DNA of 48,380 bases, taken from NCBI GenBank assembly GCA_013176395.1, contig JABMLP010000052.1, positions 1-48,380 on the forward strand, in the 5' to 3' direction. The position numbers and the translations under genes were made by a program. The notes under the pieces were generated by a model, which was not told the DNA's origin, did no database searches, and was given only the letters and a program-made list of their open reading frames with translations. Position 1 is the first letter of the stretch. Every line of letters begins with the position of its first letter. Positions 1 to 10,443 of this stretch are shown in pieces. Source of the DNA: Venturia oleaginea (lineage: Eukaryota > Ascomycota > Dothideomycetes > Venturiales > Venturiaceae).

Positions 1-237
1 TATATAGAGATCCCATCTCTATGAAAATCCTCCGTTCATTATGATCATCCCGATCATGATGAACAGCCTGAGCGGAATGAACACAAACGTTCATTCTGCT
101 TACCTTGCCAAGAATGATCAACCACGTGATCCTTCAACCCCGTGTAACAATCATCCAATCATAAGAAGACATGATGGTATGCACTTAGGAATCCAAATGC
201 ATACGAATGCATCAAATATAATCCTGTACACGCTCAC

Positions 238-1239
238 GTGACAGTATCCGTAACATCAGAACACCTCAAGGCTTTACAATCCGATGCGTCAGTACCGCCA
301 ATCCACAACATACTGAGCTGGACGGCTTGTTATGAGGACGACTGCAAAGTATATTCCGAGAAGCAGAGCTCCGGATACTACCCTCGGGATAGAGGAGGTT
401 ACCAAGGTAACGGCAATGTCAAAGGACATCTCGCTATGATGAGTTCGTCATCTAGCTCACCCGGTCTTTATGGCACTCAGTTGGTATTGCCAAAAGCAGA
501 GTATGGCACAAACCAATTCGGGGTTGGGAATACAATGGCTGCTGTCAAAGTTATCAGTAGATACCCAAGCATGAGAAAGAATCCGGAACACGATCTTCAC
601 TGGATGATTCCATCGAACTGGTACAAAGTCAAAGAATGCCCACTGTGGGAGCACAAGTCCGAGGAAGACCCAGGAGAACCAGATTGGGAATTCCACTGGG
701 TTCACGAAAAGGAAGTCAACAATACGACCCTCAGGAAGATCATGAAAATCCCAAACATCAGTACAGATGTACAGCACGTCCACCACAGACACTCACCTAT
801 GAATTGCTGCGAGTACGAGGAATGCGATTTACCTCAGCACCAGGAAATGAAAGACCTTGGAGAAATACTCCAAGAGTTGCCAGCCATTTCCGGGAGTTGG
901 TCTACACCAAACGAAAACGAATCTCTACAGACTATGTCGGGCGACGACAGTGAGTCTACAGTAGAAGACAACTCCAACGAAGGAGAATCGAAGGAAGATC
1001 TAGAGTTTATGACCTTCCGGCTCTCACGTTTGACACGAGACGTTGAACGAGCAATTGATCAGGACGATTCTCAGTGCAAAGACGTCCATCCAAATGCATG
1101 CCTTGACTTCACCTGCCCATACCATCCGAATGGGGCAAGGAACCTTCGACACCTTGTCCGACGATTGGACATCGCAGTCAAAACAAAGCAAGCACGCAAA
1201 TGGCATGAGAATTCGGGAAACGAGGAGGATCAACAGTAG
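238..1239 (+). CDS. TE1 gag-like protein (333 aa)
   Basis: This open frame of 333 codons lies directly upstream of the TE1 protease in a different frame, which is the position of gag. It would encode the capsid-type structural protein that packages element RNA. The middle is acidic and rich in Ser/Glu. Near the C-terminus there is a Cys/His cluster (residues about 275-290, with C-x5-C-x3-H spacing) that is not a classical CCHC zinc knuckle. The gene stops 11 bases before the pol frame opens, so pol expression would have needed a frameshift or reinitiation. I assign it by position and composition; I do not recognise the family directly. Confidence 0.55.
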   Translation: MTVSVTSEHLKALQSDASVPPIHNILSWTACYEDDCKVYSEKQSSGYYPRDRGGYQGNGNVKGHLAMMSSSSSSPGLYGTQLVLPKAEYGTNQFGVGNTMAAVKVISRYPSMRKNPEHDLHWMIPSNWYKVKECPLWEHKSEEDPGEPDWEFHWVHEKEVNNTTLRKIMKIPNISTDVQHVHHRHSPMNCCEYEECDLPQHQEMKDLGEILQELPAISGSWSTPNENESLQTMSGDDSESTVEDNSNEGESKEDLEFMTFRLSRLTRDVERAIDQDDSQCKDVHPNACLDFTCPYHPNGARNLRHLVRRLDIAVKTKQARKWHENSGNEEDQQ

Positions 1240-1250
1240 AGAAGGCCCTG

Positions 1251-3576
1251 TTGAATCCTAATGAAGCGCCTCATTTTCTGAACAACCTTGGTACATCCAA
1301 GATGCTGGTCGAAGGAAAGATCGACGACGTACCAGCATGGGCCTTCATCGACACTGGTGCCGATAGGAATCTTCTAAGCGAGAAATTGGTCGACGAATGG
1401 AAACTACCCGTACGGTCGAAACGGCATCCATATCCACTAACTATCGCTGATGGAAGACCTGTCAACTTCAATGGAGGCATAGTGATCTACGAAGCAGACA
1501 TAATCTTGTGGATACAAGGGAGGAAAGAACAGATTGTTCTAGACGTCACGAATATTGGAGACTCGGATTTGATCATTGGTCTGCCATGGCTTCGAACTCA
1601 CAATCCGCATATCGACTGGAGAACATTGACGCTCACGTTCCCAGACCAACGATATCCCGTGCAGGCTAGCATGCGCGCTAGAACACGGACAGCACAAAGA
1701 CCTTTGCGGAAAAGGCCTACACACGTTGAAGTGGCATACTGCTATCGTCTCCAGACAGAGGAGGATAGGTCAGTGTTCCAAATTCCCCATGGGTACCAGG
1801 AATTTGCAGAACTTTTTAAAGGGGAATCGATCGAAGATTCTCTTCCACCATACCAACCATGAGATCATGAGATCGAGCTCAAGAATAATGAACAACCAAA
1901 GAAGTTCAAGATCTACCCATTGAGGAAAGATCAGCTTGAAACCCTTCGTGAATATATCGACGATTTCACGAAGAAGTTCATCCGGGAGTCGAAGTCACCC
2001 GCCGGATATTCAGTTTTCTACGTACCCAAGCCCGATGGTTCACAACGATTGTGTGTCGATTACCGACATCTAAATGAGATTTCGGTGAAGAATGCGTACA
2101 CGCTGCCTTTAATCCAGGAGTTGAGGGACAGACTCCAAGGAGCCAGATGATTCACGAAATTCGATATTCCTGCGGCTTTTCATCGAATTAGGATTAAGGA
2201 AGGTGACGAGTGGAAGACAGCATTCCGCACTCACCTTGAGCACTACGAATACCTTGTCATGCCCTTTGGTTTGACAAACGCCCCTGCGACGCTGCAAGCC
2301 TATATGAACAATGTGCTTCGCGAGCACTTAGACAAGTTTGTGTCTGTTTATATGGATGACATTTTGGTTTACTACCGAACGTTCGAAGAACACGCCAATC
2401 ACGTTCGAACCGTCCTCCGCGCACTACAGATATTTAACTTGCGGCTGAAACCCTCGAAAAGCGAATTCCACAAGCAACGAATCAAGTTCGTTGGATGTTT
2501 TGTCTCTCAAGATGGACTTGAGATGGATCCGGAAATTTACCAGAAGGTCCGCGATTGGCCGGTACCCTCGAACGTCAAAGGAGTACAGTCATTTCACGCC
2601 TTCGCGAATTATTATCGACAATTCATCGAAAGCTTTTCCGAAGTTGCAGAGCCCCTCACGGGATTGATGAAGAAGGGGATTACCTTGGAATGGAACGAGC
2701 ATGCGCAAAAGGCCTTTGACGCACTCAAGATACGGTTAACAACACCACCCATTCTGCAACTGTTTAACTCAGAAAAAACAGCCACAGTCGAGGCGGATGC
2801 GTCCGATCGAGCCCTCGGAGCATGTCTCAGCCAACCTGATTCAGATGGAAAGCTAAGACCAGTAGCTTACCACGCACGAAAATTCCTGAAAGCAGAAGTC
2901 AACTACTCCACTTCAGACAAGGAACTCATGGCCATAGTTGATGCCTTCAAGCACTGGAAGCATTATCTTGAAGGAGCGAAGCACAAGATTACCGTGTATT
3001 CTGATCACAAGAACCTGCGGAATTTCACGACGACAAAGGAATTGAATCGACGGCAACTAAGATGGTCAGAAGAACTGTCATTTTACAACTTCCATATCCT
3101 TTACAAGAAAGGAAAGGAAAACGTTAACGCCGATGCATTAAGTCGACGAGAAAACTTCATGGCAGGAGAAAAAGAGAAAGTCGAACGCGCTTTGTTCCGA
3201 CAGAAGGTGATGCACTTGTGCACCAAGTCTCATCACTTCAGACAGGAAAGTCCTCTTATTGGCAAGAGGTTAGGAACGCGCAGCAAAGGATCCAGATGTA
3301 CAAGGCTACATTCAATCAGCAGATCAGAATACCCGTATTGAAGACGGATTGCTCCTCTTCAACAACTTGGTATATCTTCCCACGAGCCTTAGGAAACAGT
3401 ACATCCTACATCAACACGAATCTCCACTCAATGGTCATTGCCGACCAGAGATTGTCCTTTCACGACTTCAGAATACCTTCTACTTCCCGCGCATGCGACA
3501 GGAAGTTTTCAAGGAAATAGGAAAGTGTGTTCTTTGCAAAAAGGCCGAGTACGAACGACAGAAACTGTCGCATTAG
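1251..3576 (+). pseudogene. TE1 pol pseudogene: protease, reverse transcriptase, RNase H, integrase zinc domain
   Basis: One reading frame runs from 1251 to 3341 and is broken by TGA codons at 1861-1863 and 2148-2150. Both replace a residue that is usually Trp in this family (the P-W-D-H linker and G-A-R-W-F-T-K). The protease shows D-T-G-A-D near codon 35 and a G-L-P-W-L flap. Reverse transcriptase shows V-Y-M-D-D-I-L-V-Y near 2350, and RNase H shows V-E-A-D-A-S and the D-K-E-L-M-A-I motif. Two frameshifts between about 3190 and 3350 lead into the H-H-C-C integrase zinc domain (3400-3545). The catalytic integrase core is absent because TE2 sequence begins at about 3577. The copy cannot move by itself. 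Confidence 0.93.
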
Positions 3577-3972
3577 ATACCTTTGAAAGTATCTACGGTG
3601 ATGTTTTTCAAAACGACGGACCGAGACTACGTCCTCCTAGGCGTACAAAAAGCAAAACCGCCCCAACGGAAACGGGGGAGAAGAAGGGTAATGTCAAAGG
3701 ATAGATCCTTTCTCAACTTATCCTGGATGGATTCTTAGCACTACCTGGTAGTTCTCACGTGCGCCTAGCAGGGATTATTCAGGGACCGTTTCACATGCGC
3801 TTCTACTCCTTTCTATTCTCTTCTCAGGACAGCATGTCCTTTTCCTACTTGGAAGATTATATATACAAGTTGTTCTTCCTGTACCTACACTTTCTTCTTT
3901 GTACTTAGATACTTTGAAATACAAGCAGTCTTCTCTCACTTGCGAAACACCTTTGAGGGTTGAACTCTTACA
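3577..3972 (+). mobile_element. TE2: 3' end of a chromodomain Gypsy element (pol tail, polypurine tract, LTR)
   Basis: Positions 3577-3690 encode the C-terminal tail after the chromodomain (A-L-D-T-F-E-S-I-Y-G followed by N-D-G-P-R-L-R-P). The same tail is present at the end of the intact TE10 pol and in TE7. A polypurine tract lies at 3676-3691, next to the LTR at 3692-3972. Everything upstream of the tail is lost at the junction with TE1. TE2 sits in the gag of TE3, so TE2 inserted after TE3. Confidence 0.82.
3692..3972 (+). repeat. A-type LTR (281 bp), 3' LTR of TE2
   Basis: The repeat begins TGTCAAAGG and ends CTCTTACA. It matches the solo LTR at 19343-19636 over most of its length, including the GCCTAGCAGGGATTATTCAG block and the TATATATACAAGTTG stretch that probably holds the TATA box. 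No target duplication can be checked because the 5' partner is gone: the base run before it is the element's own polypurine tract and the sequence after it is TE3 gag. Confidence 0.85.
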
Positions 3973-4333
3973 CCTTCGCTTCCTCCAGAACGAAATTAAG
4001 AGCTCGCCGCGTACACCATTTTCCTCTCGAACGTCAAAGGACCCAAATGCTATGGATATCGATGTCGTCGAGAATTCCTATGCTCCATTGGGCTCCCGGG
4101 AACGCGAACGACGAAAGAAAGAAGGCCTTTGTTTTAGATGTGGTTCTTCTAGACACATATCGCCTGACTGTAAGGTAATGATACCTACTACACGAATCCG
4201 TTCCGCCTCCTTGAGTAGGCCTAATCGAACCACTTCACCTCGTCGAACCCCTCGCTCTCGTTCCTCATCTACGACCTCCTCTCAATCCGACTGTTCATTG
4301 AAATCACGATCAAAAGGCAAGTCCCGAGAGTAA
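3973..4333 (+). pseudogene. TE3 gag C-terminal fragment with CCHC zinc knuckle
   Basis: The frame enters from the TE2 LTR, so the true N-terminus is missing. It contains D-P-N-A-M-D-I-D, a motif often found just before the nucleocapsid part of fungal gags, then a zinc knuckle (C-F-R-C-G-x4-H-x4-C) at 4130-4175. A Ser/Arg-rich basic tail follows. The stop is TAA at 4331-4333. The pol frame is already open at 4321, so gag and pol overlap slightly in different frames, as is usual in this group. Confidence 0.85.
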
Positions 4334-4848
4334 GTCGCCGCTCGGGACAACACCGCAGGGTCTTTGTCAACTATACCTCTCTCACGAGTATCAACTGGGA
4401 AAGACTCATCACTATTCCTTGTCAACTTACCCAAGGAACTATAGGCATTATCAACAGACCCTTTGCGCAACAACATGGCCTGAAACTGAACCGACTCTTA
4501 CGAGATATCGACGTCACTGGCTTTACGGGAAAACAGACCACCGCTGGGAGGATTACACATGTAGTCTCTCTCAAACTCGAACATGAAGGACATAAGGAGA
4601 AGATCTCTTTGTATGTTGCCACACTGGGAAAACACGACGTTATCCTGGGTCTTCCTTGGATGAAGAAACACGAAATTGCCTTCGATTGGGCAAAACACAG
4701 ACTACACTTTACAGCACCCGGCTGTAAGAAACACCGACCCGACCTGGTAGGAGATCCTCTCTTGCTATCTGCCCAACCTGAATTACGGAAACGGAAGAAC
4801 CGAACTTCCCTCTCTACGCGGAGGAAACACGATGACTGGAAGTATAGC

Positions 4849-5158
4849 TGTAAGAGTTCAACCCTCAAAGGTGTTTCGCAAGTGAGGGAAGACAGCTTAT
4901 ATTTCAAGTATCTAAGTACAGAGAAGAAAGTGTAAGTACAGGAAGGATAGCTCGTATATATAATCCTCCTCTTACAATAGATCCTTCTAGAAAGTATCTT
5001 TAAATGGAAACGTGACAGCTTGCAAAATAGAACATGACAGCTTGCAAAATAGAACATGACAGCTTGCAAAATAGAACATGACAGCTTGCAGAATAACAAG
5101 AGAACAATTGGAAATCCAGTCATGGATAAGCTAGAGAGAAGGATTCCATCCCTTAACA
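4849..5158 (-). repeat. B-type solo LTR (310 bp) with 5-bp target duplication ATAGC, inside TE3 pol
   Basis: On the plus strand the repeat runs from TGTAAGAG to CCCTTAACA; the element's own orientation is minus. ATAGC at 4844-4848 is repeated exactly at 5159-5163. Removing the LTR and one ATAGC restores an uninterrupted pol frame, so this is a clean insertion followed by LTR-LTR recombination. It contains four copies of a 22-bp tandem unit with the core ACAGCTTGCAAAATAGAA (5019-5098). Confidence 0.95.
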
Positions 5159-5183
5159 ATAGCTTCAAACGTGCCCTTACCAA

Positions 5184-5262
5184 ACCCGAACACGAACCCG
5201 GACCCGAACACGAACCCGGACCCGAACACGATCTCGGACCCGAATCCGATCTGGAACCCTCC
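5184..5262 (+). repeat. Short tandem repeat coding for Pro-Glu-His in TE3 pol
   Basis: A degenerate 15-base unit (GAACACGAACCCGGA and variants) is repeated four to five times between protease and RT and encodes a P-E-H-E-P-G-like run. It is probably a flexible linker. Confidence 0.75.
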
Positions 5263-8200
5263 TCTGAGATAGATGACGAGATTGATATCTACGCCATAGG
5301 AGCTGTACCATTTACCCGACTTGCACGAAAACCTGAACACGAGCTCTTCGCCATTACGATGTCCGATATCGAGAAGGCTCTGGCCCCAAAAACGCATACT
5401 GACTCACGCACGAAAGTACCTACAGAGTACCACGAACACCTCGACGTCTTCTCCCGGAAGAAGTCCGACGTCCTCTCTGATCACCGACCTTACGACCACA
5501 AGATCCAACTTGAACCCGGTAAGCAACCCAGTTTTGGACCTCTATACAGCATGTCCCAGAACGAGCTCAAGGTTCTACGAAAGTACCTTGACGAGCACCT
5601 CGCTAAGGGATTCATCCGAGCAAGCTGTTCCCCTGCTGCCGCGCCTGTAATCTTTGTCAAGAAGCCAGGAGGTGGCCTCCGCTTTTGTGTCGATTACCGA
5701 GCACTGAACGCCATCACGATCAAGAACCGATACCCGCTCCCGTTGATCCAAGAAACACTGAACCGCCTTAGCAAAGCGAGATACTATACAAAGCTCGATA
5801 TTATCGCTGCGTTCAATCGGCTTCGCATTGCCAAGGGAGACGAATGGCTGACCGCATTCCGAACACGATATGGCCTCTTCGAATACCTCGTTATGCCCTT
5901 TGGATTGGCCAACGCCCCTAGCACTTTTCAGCATTACGTAAACGACGTTCTTCGCCCATACCTCGACATCTTCTGCACCGCATACATTGACGATATTCTC
6001 GTTTACAGCGATTCTCTGTCCGAACACCGAACCCACGTAGAACTGGTTCTGAAAGCCTTGCACGAAGCTGGACTCCAGCTCGACATCGACAAGTGCGAGT
6101 TTCATAAGACCGAAGTCCTCTACCTTGGCCTTATCATTACAACAGATGGGATCCGGATGGACCCAAAGAAAATCGAAGCGATTACCGGTTGGAAACACCC
6201 TCTCAATGTAAAGGACGTCCGCGCCTTTATTCGGTTCGCCAATTTCTACAGACGATTTATATCCAACTTCTCTCGAATCGTTGCTCCTCTCGTGAGACTG
6301 ACTCGCAAGGACGTTCCGTTTACGTTTGACGAAACCTGCAGAACAGCTTTTGAAGCTCTCAAGAAAGCCTTTACCTCCGCACCAATTCTAAGACACTTCG
6401 ACCCCGAACTAGCCTGTGTCGTGGAAGCCGACTCGTCCGATTACGCCTCAGGAGGCGTACTCTCCCAATATGGAACTGACGGGAAGCTCTATCCTGTAGC
6501 TTACTACTCGCACCGCCTATCGCCCGCAGAATGTAACTACGAGATTTATGATAAGGAGCTGCTCGCTATTATCCGATGCTTCGAACAGTGGCGCCCAGAA
6601 CTCGAAGGAGCCGCCTTTCCGATCAAAGTCCTCAGTGACCATAAGAGCCTTCAGTACTTCTGTACGACGAAACAACTCAGTCACCGACAAGCTCGCTGGT
6701 CTGAATACCTTTCCCGATTCCAGTTTTCTATCGTCTACCGACCAGGATCACAAGGACAGAAACCTGATGCCCTAACTCGGAGGTCGCAAGATCAACCTGC
6801 TCAAGAAGAAGCTCGCCTGTACCGAAAGCAAACGCTCCTACGTCCCGAACTCTTTGAGGAACTAAAGCCTATCGATACAGATAGGTCGATTGAGCAAATT
6901 ATCGAAGATGAATATGACAACGATGAGTTCGTCCAAGAGATCTTGAGACTTCTCCGAACAGGAGTTCGGAAATCAAAGAAAATCAGTCTTTCAGAATGCG
7001 AAGCCCGAGGTAACCGCCTGTATTTTCGAGATCGCCTTGTCCTGCCTAGTTCAGACGAACTAAAGGTTAAGCTACTACGCTACGTTCACGAATCCCCCGT
7101 TGGTGGTCACCCAGGCTGCACAAAGACTTTGGAAATATTGTCCCGCCAGTACTACTGGCCGCAAATGTACGACTCTGTCCGACGCTTCGTACGAAGCTGT
7201 CACGTCTGCCAACGCTCGAAATCCTCCCGAGAAGCCTACAGTGGCTTGTTGAAGCCCCTACCAGTACCCGAGAAGAGATGGAAAGACATCTCTATCGACT
7301 TCGTCGTCGAACTACCAGAATCAGAAGACTCCACAAATGTGATGGTTGTTGTAGATCGCTTGAGCAAGATGACTCACTTTATCCCCTGCGCCCAAACCAA
7401 GGCACCCGACGTAGCACGACTTTTCCTTACGCACGTTTGGAAATTACACGGGCTCCCAGACACAATTGTCTCCGATCGAGGAGGCCCGTTTGTGTCCGCC
7501 TTCTGGGATGAACTCACGAAGCAGTTGAAGATTGAAGCCTGCCTTTCTACCGCCTTCCATCCTGAAACAGATGGACAAACCGAGCGAATGAATTCAGTAA
7601 TGGAACAGTACTTTCGTGCCTATGTGGCCTATCTGCAAGACGACTGGGTTCGCTGGACTCCAATGGCCGAGTTCAAGGCCAACAATACCGCCTCCGAGAC
7701 AACAGGAGTAACACCATTCCTTGCCAACAGGGGTCAACACCCGAGAATGAGATTTGAGCCCCCCACCAGAATAGTACGGCCAGCTTACCAACGACAACAA
7801 GTCCAAGATGTTCATAAATTTGTCGAAGATATGAAAGACATCGACACGTTCCTTCACGACGAATTGAAATGGGCCCAAGCAGTCTACGAAGAGAAAGCGA
7901 ACCGACGACGCCACCTGGCGCCCGCGTACCAAGTTGGCGATTTCGTCATGTTAGACATCCGAAACCTGAAAATCCGAAGACCAGCCAAGAAACTTGACTG
8001 GAAGTCCGCTGGTCCGTTTCGAATCAAGAAAGTCATCTCCTCTCACGCTTACCGACTCGAACTTCCTGTGAGCATAAAGATACACCCCGTTTTCCATAAC
8101 TCGTTACTCCGACCAGTCCACGATGATGAGGCCTTACCGGGGCAGATTCAGCAACCACCGCGGCCAGTTGAAATTGACGGCGAACAGGAATACCTCGTTG

Positions 8201-8400
8201 AGAGGGTCAACGACTCTCGGTACAATAAAAGACGACGACGCCACGAGTATCTGGTATCATGGCGAGGATATGACGAAGAATCATGGGAACCAGCTTGCGA
8301 CGTATGGGAGATACAGCTGCAGCAGCCGCATTTGAAAGGGAGCATCCGGAGAAAGTGGTTCCCCATTGATCAATCATTCTTTTCTTTTCTCTTCCATTTA

Positions 8401-8412
8401 GGAGGGGGGTAC
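8401..8412 (+). other. Polypurine tract of TE3
   Basis: GGAGGGGGGTAC lies directly before the 3' LTR start TGTCACGG. It would prime plus-strand DNA synthesis. TE5 has the same GGGGGGTAC immediately before its 3' LTR. Confidence 0.8.
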
Positions 8413-8647
8413 TGTCACGGAGTGACACTGAGAGTGTTACCATGAACTGGTATACACGTGATTCTAGCGCACAAACCGAGGAATCCCTTACCTACCTCGC
8501 GATTCCTCCACTGTGCTTAGATTCTTCACGCAATGTCTTGACTCTTAGAAAGATAATACCATTTGACTTCTATCACGCTCGCTCATAGCTAGTACGGCTA
8601 AACACTCGTCAACGTGCTTTACAACTACTTCTATCGCTCCCGTGACA
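8413..8647 (+). repeat. 3' LTR of TE3 (235 bp)
   Basis: The repeat begins TGTCACGG just after the polypurine tract and ends CCGTGACA, an 8-bp inverted match to its start. The pol stop codon at 8443 lies inside it. The TE4 protease frame resumes immediately afterwards (CTCTG at 8648-8652 is the expected target duplication, but its partner is lost with the 5' end of TE3). Confidence 0.8.
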
Positions 8648-9037
8648 CTCTGTACGTAAAGTGACAGAAATGTTGCTTGTTCCAATATGAAAATATTCTC
8701 CTTGTTCCGAATGGCGTATTGTCACTTGTTGGCTTCTTGCCCAAGGCAGTCCAAGAAGGATATGTTGTCCCATCTTAGGGATAACATAAGCCCATACTCG
8801 ACGTTGTTTATGGCCGTCAATATCAATGTCGAAATAGGCCACTCGATTGATTGCATGGTAGTCCGTGCCAGTAACTTGTTCCAATGTTCGCGGACGGATT
8901 GGTAAGGTTGGGAGTTGTAGCTTTTGTTGGAGATGTTCAGAAATGACAATGTAACTATGACATCCATTGTCAAACATTGCTCGTGTGAAATGGATTTCAT
9001 TGATACCAATGTTAACGTAAACACCCTTCTGATCCAT
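8648..9037 (-). pseudogene. TE4 protease fragment (retropepsin-like)
   Basis: The minus-strand frame encodes an aspartic-protease fold: A-M-F-D-N-G (active-site region, about 8970), the hydrophobic strands typical of retropepsins, then H-I-L-L-G-L-P-W-A (about 8760). The catalytic triplet reads Asp-Asn-Gly rather than Asp-Thr/Ser-Gly. The frame is cut at 8648 by insertion of TE3, and the downstream reverse transcriptase is not present in this window. It lies just downstream of the TE4 gag. Confidence 0.8.
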
Positions 9038-9109
9038 TCTGCCATTCTGTTGAAAGTGCCTCCATTCTGCTGCAACTTCTGCATGCCCCGATTGGTCATA
9101 TGTTTCTTT

Positions 9110-10150
9110 CTATTCTTCAATAGTTGCTTCTGTAACCTTTGTTCGCGACACTGAGGTATTTGAGCTAGTTTGGGCAGATGGAGGTATTGCTGCTACTAAG
9201 GGACATCGTTCAATACGACAGTCATCTCTTCCACAGCGGAGGCATCTTCCTTCATTGCGTCGCTTGTCTATCTCTGATTTCTCAACCCATTTAGCTCGCT
9301 TTCCTAACAAGGCCTGGTCCATTGGTCGTTTTGAAGGAAACCCATTGACATTCCTTTGACTGCGTGCTGAATTGACTTGGATAGGGGTTGTGGGTTCCCA
9401 TTCCATCATGTTTTCTCTGCTGGTAGTAACTTTTGGCAGAGGCAATCGAGCGTTTGTAGCTTGTTGGCTATTGTTCTCTCTTTGGGTATCCATTGTCCAT
9501 TCTCCAAACAGTTCCATTTGATTGCTGACCTCTTCACATTTTGCAGCAAAAGTTGTATAATTCTCAAAATCAGAGCCGCTTGCTCCAATCAAATGAGTTT
9601 TTAACTTTGGGTGAAGAGCATTCCGGAGATAAGAAATTTTTGAAGAATCTTCCCAAGATTCTGCTTCTGCATTTGCAATCTCTTTCTCAAATCGTGGGTA
9701 AAATGTTGTAAAAGATTCATCCTTCCTTTGACGAATTGTGTGGAGAGCCTGGATAGCCTTGTCTTTGCGGTTGCGCTCTCCATATAAGAGGTCTAAACGG
9801 CCAATCAACGCTTGAGGGCTTGGGGTATCCTTTCTAAGCTCCAACTCATAGAAAGTGGTAATGTTGGTTCTTGCAGCTCCTTCTAAGCGCGAGAAGATGT
9901 ACCGTATCTGAGACCTGACGTTGCCAATAGCGTTGGCATCTTCTTCAATCTTCCCCTCAATTTCCAACTTCCAACCGCGCCATTGTGACTTTGTTCCGTT
10001 GAATATCAGAGGATGGGGAAGACTATGGCGAGGTTTGCTATCCATGGATATTTGGGGGATTCCATCTGTTGACATCTTGCGTGACTCAATTGGCCAACTC
10101 TGTGAAGGCCGCTGCTTGTCCGACTCTTGTAGAGGGCGCTGTTTGTCCAA
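9110..10150 (-). pseudogene. TE4 gag (about 346 aa visible) with CCHC-like zinc knuckle
   Basis: The central part resembles Ty3/Gypsy retrotransposon capsids (W-R-G-W-K-L-E-I-E-G-K, R-S-Q-I-R-Y-I-F-S-R-L-E-G-A-A, T-F-Y-P-R-F-E-K-E-I-A-N-A-E). The C-terminus carries a knuckle with C-L-R-C-G-R-D-D-C-R-I-E-R-C, where Cys replaces the usual His. The protein would form virus-like particles and bind element RNA. Its N-terminus consists of repeats of D-K-Q-R-P-S-Q-S-W-P-I-E-S and is split by TE5, which sits between 10167 and 16540; the upstream repeats continue at 16540-16780. Confidence 0.85.
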
Positions 10151-10167
10151 CTCTTGAAGGACACAAC
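10085..10167 (-). repeat. Tandem repeats at the N-terminus of TE4 gag, part 1
   Basis: Three copies of a unit with the core CCAACTCTGTGAAGG (plus-strand reading) alternate with CCGCTGCTTGTC or ACACAACTC spacers. The same array continues at 16540-16780 beyond TE5. Confidence 0.85.
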
Positions 10168-10371
10168 TGTCATGATCGAACTATGTTGGTATTCGAATGC
10201 AGTTAAACGTAGTTAAATGTGGTGGTTCTGCTCGATCAGGTCTAGCGCGAGACTGGTCGCAAGTACTTAGACTCGTCTCTACCTCTTAGTTAGCTCCTCA
10301 TCCTTACAACTTCGCACATCCCATAGAATTCAAGTCATGCTTCCAAGTCAAGTCCAAGGTCAAACGTGACA
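10168..10371 (+). repeat. 5' LTR of TE5 (204 bp)
   Basis: It begins TGTCATGATCG and ends AACGTGACA. Compared with the 3' LTR there are two C/T differences and one C/G difference. No classical tRNA primer site is obvious immediately downstream (GTTTGTAAGG). Confidence 0.95.
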
Positions 10372-10443
10372 GTTTGTAAGGATCCCTTTTCACGATAAAA
10401 GTCGGGCTGCTATTGTCTACGCAGCCGACAAACCTCACCAACT

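Larger units (their letters stand above)
1..3576 (+). mobile_element. TE1: decayed Ty3/Gypsy retrotransposon (5' end off-window, 3' end replaced)
   Basis: This block holds, in order, a gag-like frame, a retropepsin domain, reverse transcriptase, RNase H and the zinc-binding start of integrase, which is the Ty3/Gypsy order. No LTR is seen at its left side; positions 1-237 hold no recognisable gene and are probably leader or gag sequence. At about 3577 the sequence switches abruptly to the 3' tail of a different Gypsy family (TE2), so the integrase core and 3' LTR are missing. Two in-frame stops and at least two frameshifts show that the copy is dead. Confidence 0.9.
4321..8445 (+). pseudogene. 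TE3 pol (protease-RT-RNase H-integrase-chromodomain), interrupted by a solo LTR
   Basis: The reading frame runs from 4321 to 4848, is interrupted by a 310-bp solo LTR plus 5-bp duplication, and resumes in the same frame at 5159. The protease keeps the I-L-G-L-P-W-M flap (4640-4660), but the loop with the catalytic Asp is not visible and looks deleted. After the interruption come a repeated acidic linker, RT with A-Y-I-D-D-I-L-V-Y (about 5980), RNase H with E-A-D-S-S-D, an H-H-C-C zinc domain (7085-7215), and integrase with D-F-V, S-D-R-G-G and the catalytic Glu of the E-T-D-G-Q-T-E-R motif. A chromodomain (8185-8320) that would steer integration to marked chromatin follows. Apart from the LTR and the protease lesion, the frame is open to the TGA at 8443. 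Confidence 0.9.
3973..8647 (+). mobile_element. TE3: 5'-truncated Ty3/Gypsy retrotransposon with 3' LTR
   Basis: The element retains the C-terminal part of gag with a zinc knuckle, protease, a full reverse transcriptase-RNase H-integrase-chromodomain region and a 235-bp 3' LTR. Its 5' LTR and most of gag are lost where TE2 inserted. It is itself inserted into TE4: the TE4 protease reading frame resumes exactly at 8648, after the LTR end. A solo LTR at 4849-5158 interrupts its pol without any loss of sequence. Confidence 0.9.

Noticed and set aside
4999..5100. The 22-bp repeats as a possible CRISPR array
   Set aside because: The units are contiguous without unique spacers, occur in every B-type LTR, and the genome is eukaryotic.
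4422..5183. Long minus-strand frame (253 codons) with hydrophobic repeats
   Set aside because: It is antisense to TE3 protease and to the 22-bp LTR repeat; the repeated C-K-L-S-C-S-like pattern comes from the tandem units, not from a protein.
5575..6198. Minus-strand frame of 207 codons
   Set aside because: It is the antisense shadow of the TE3 reverse transcriptase, whose plus-strand frame has all family motifs.
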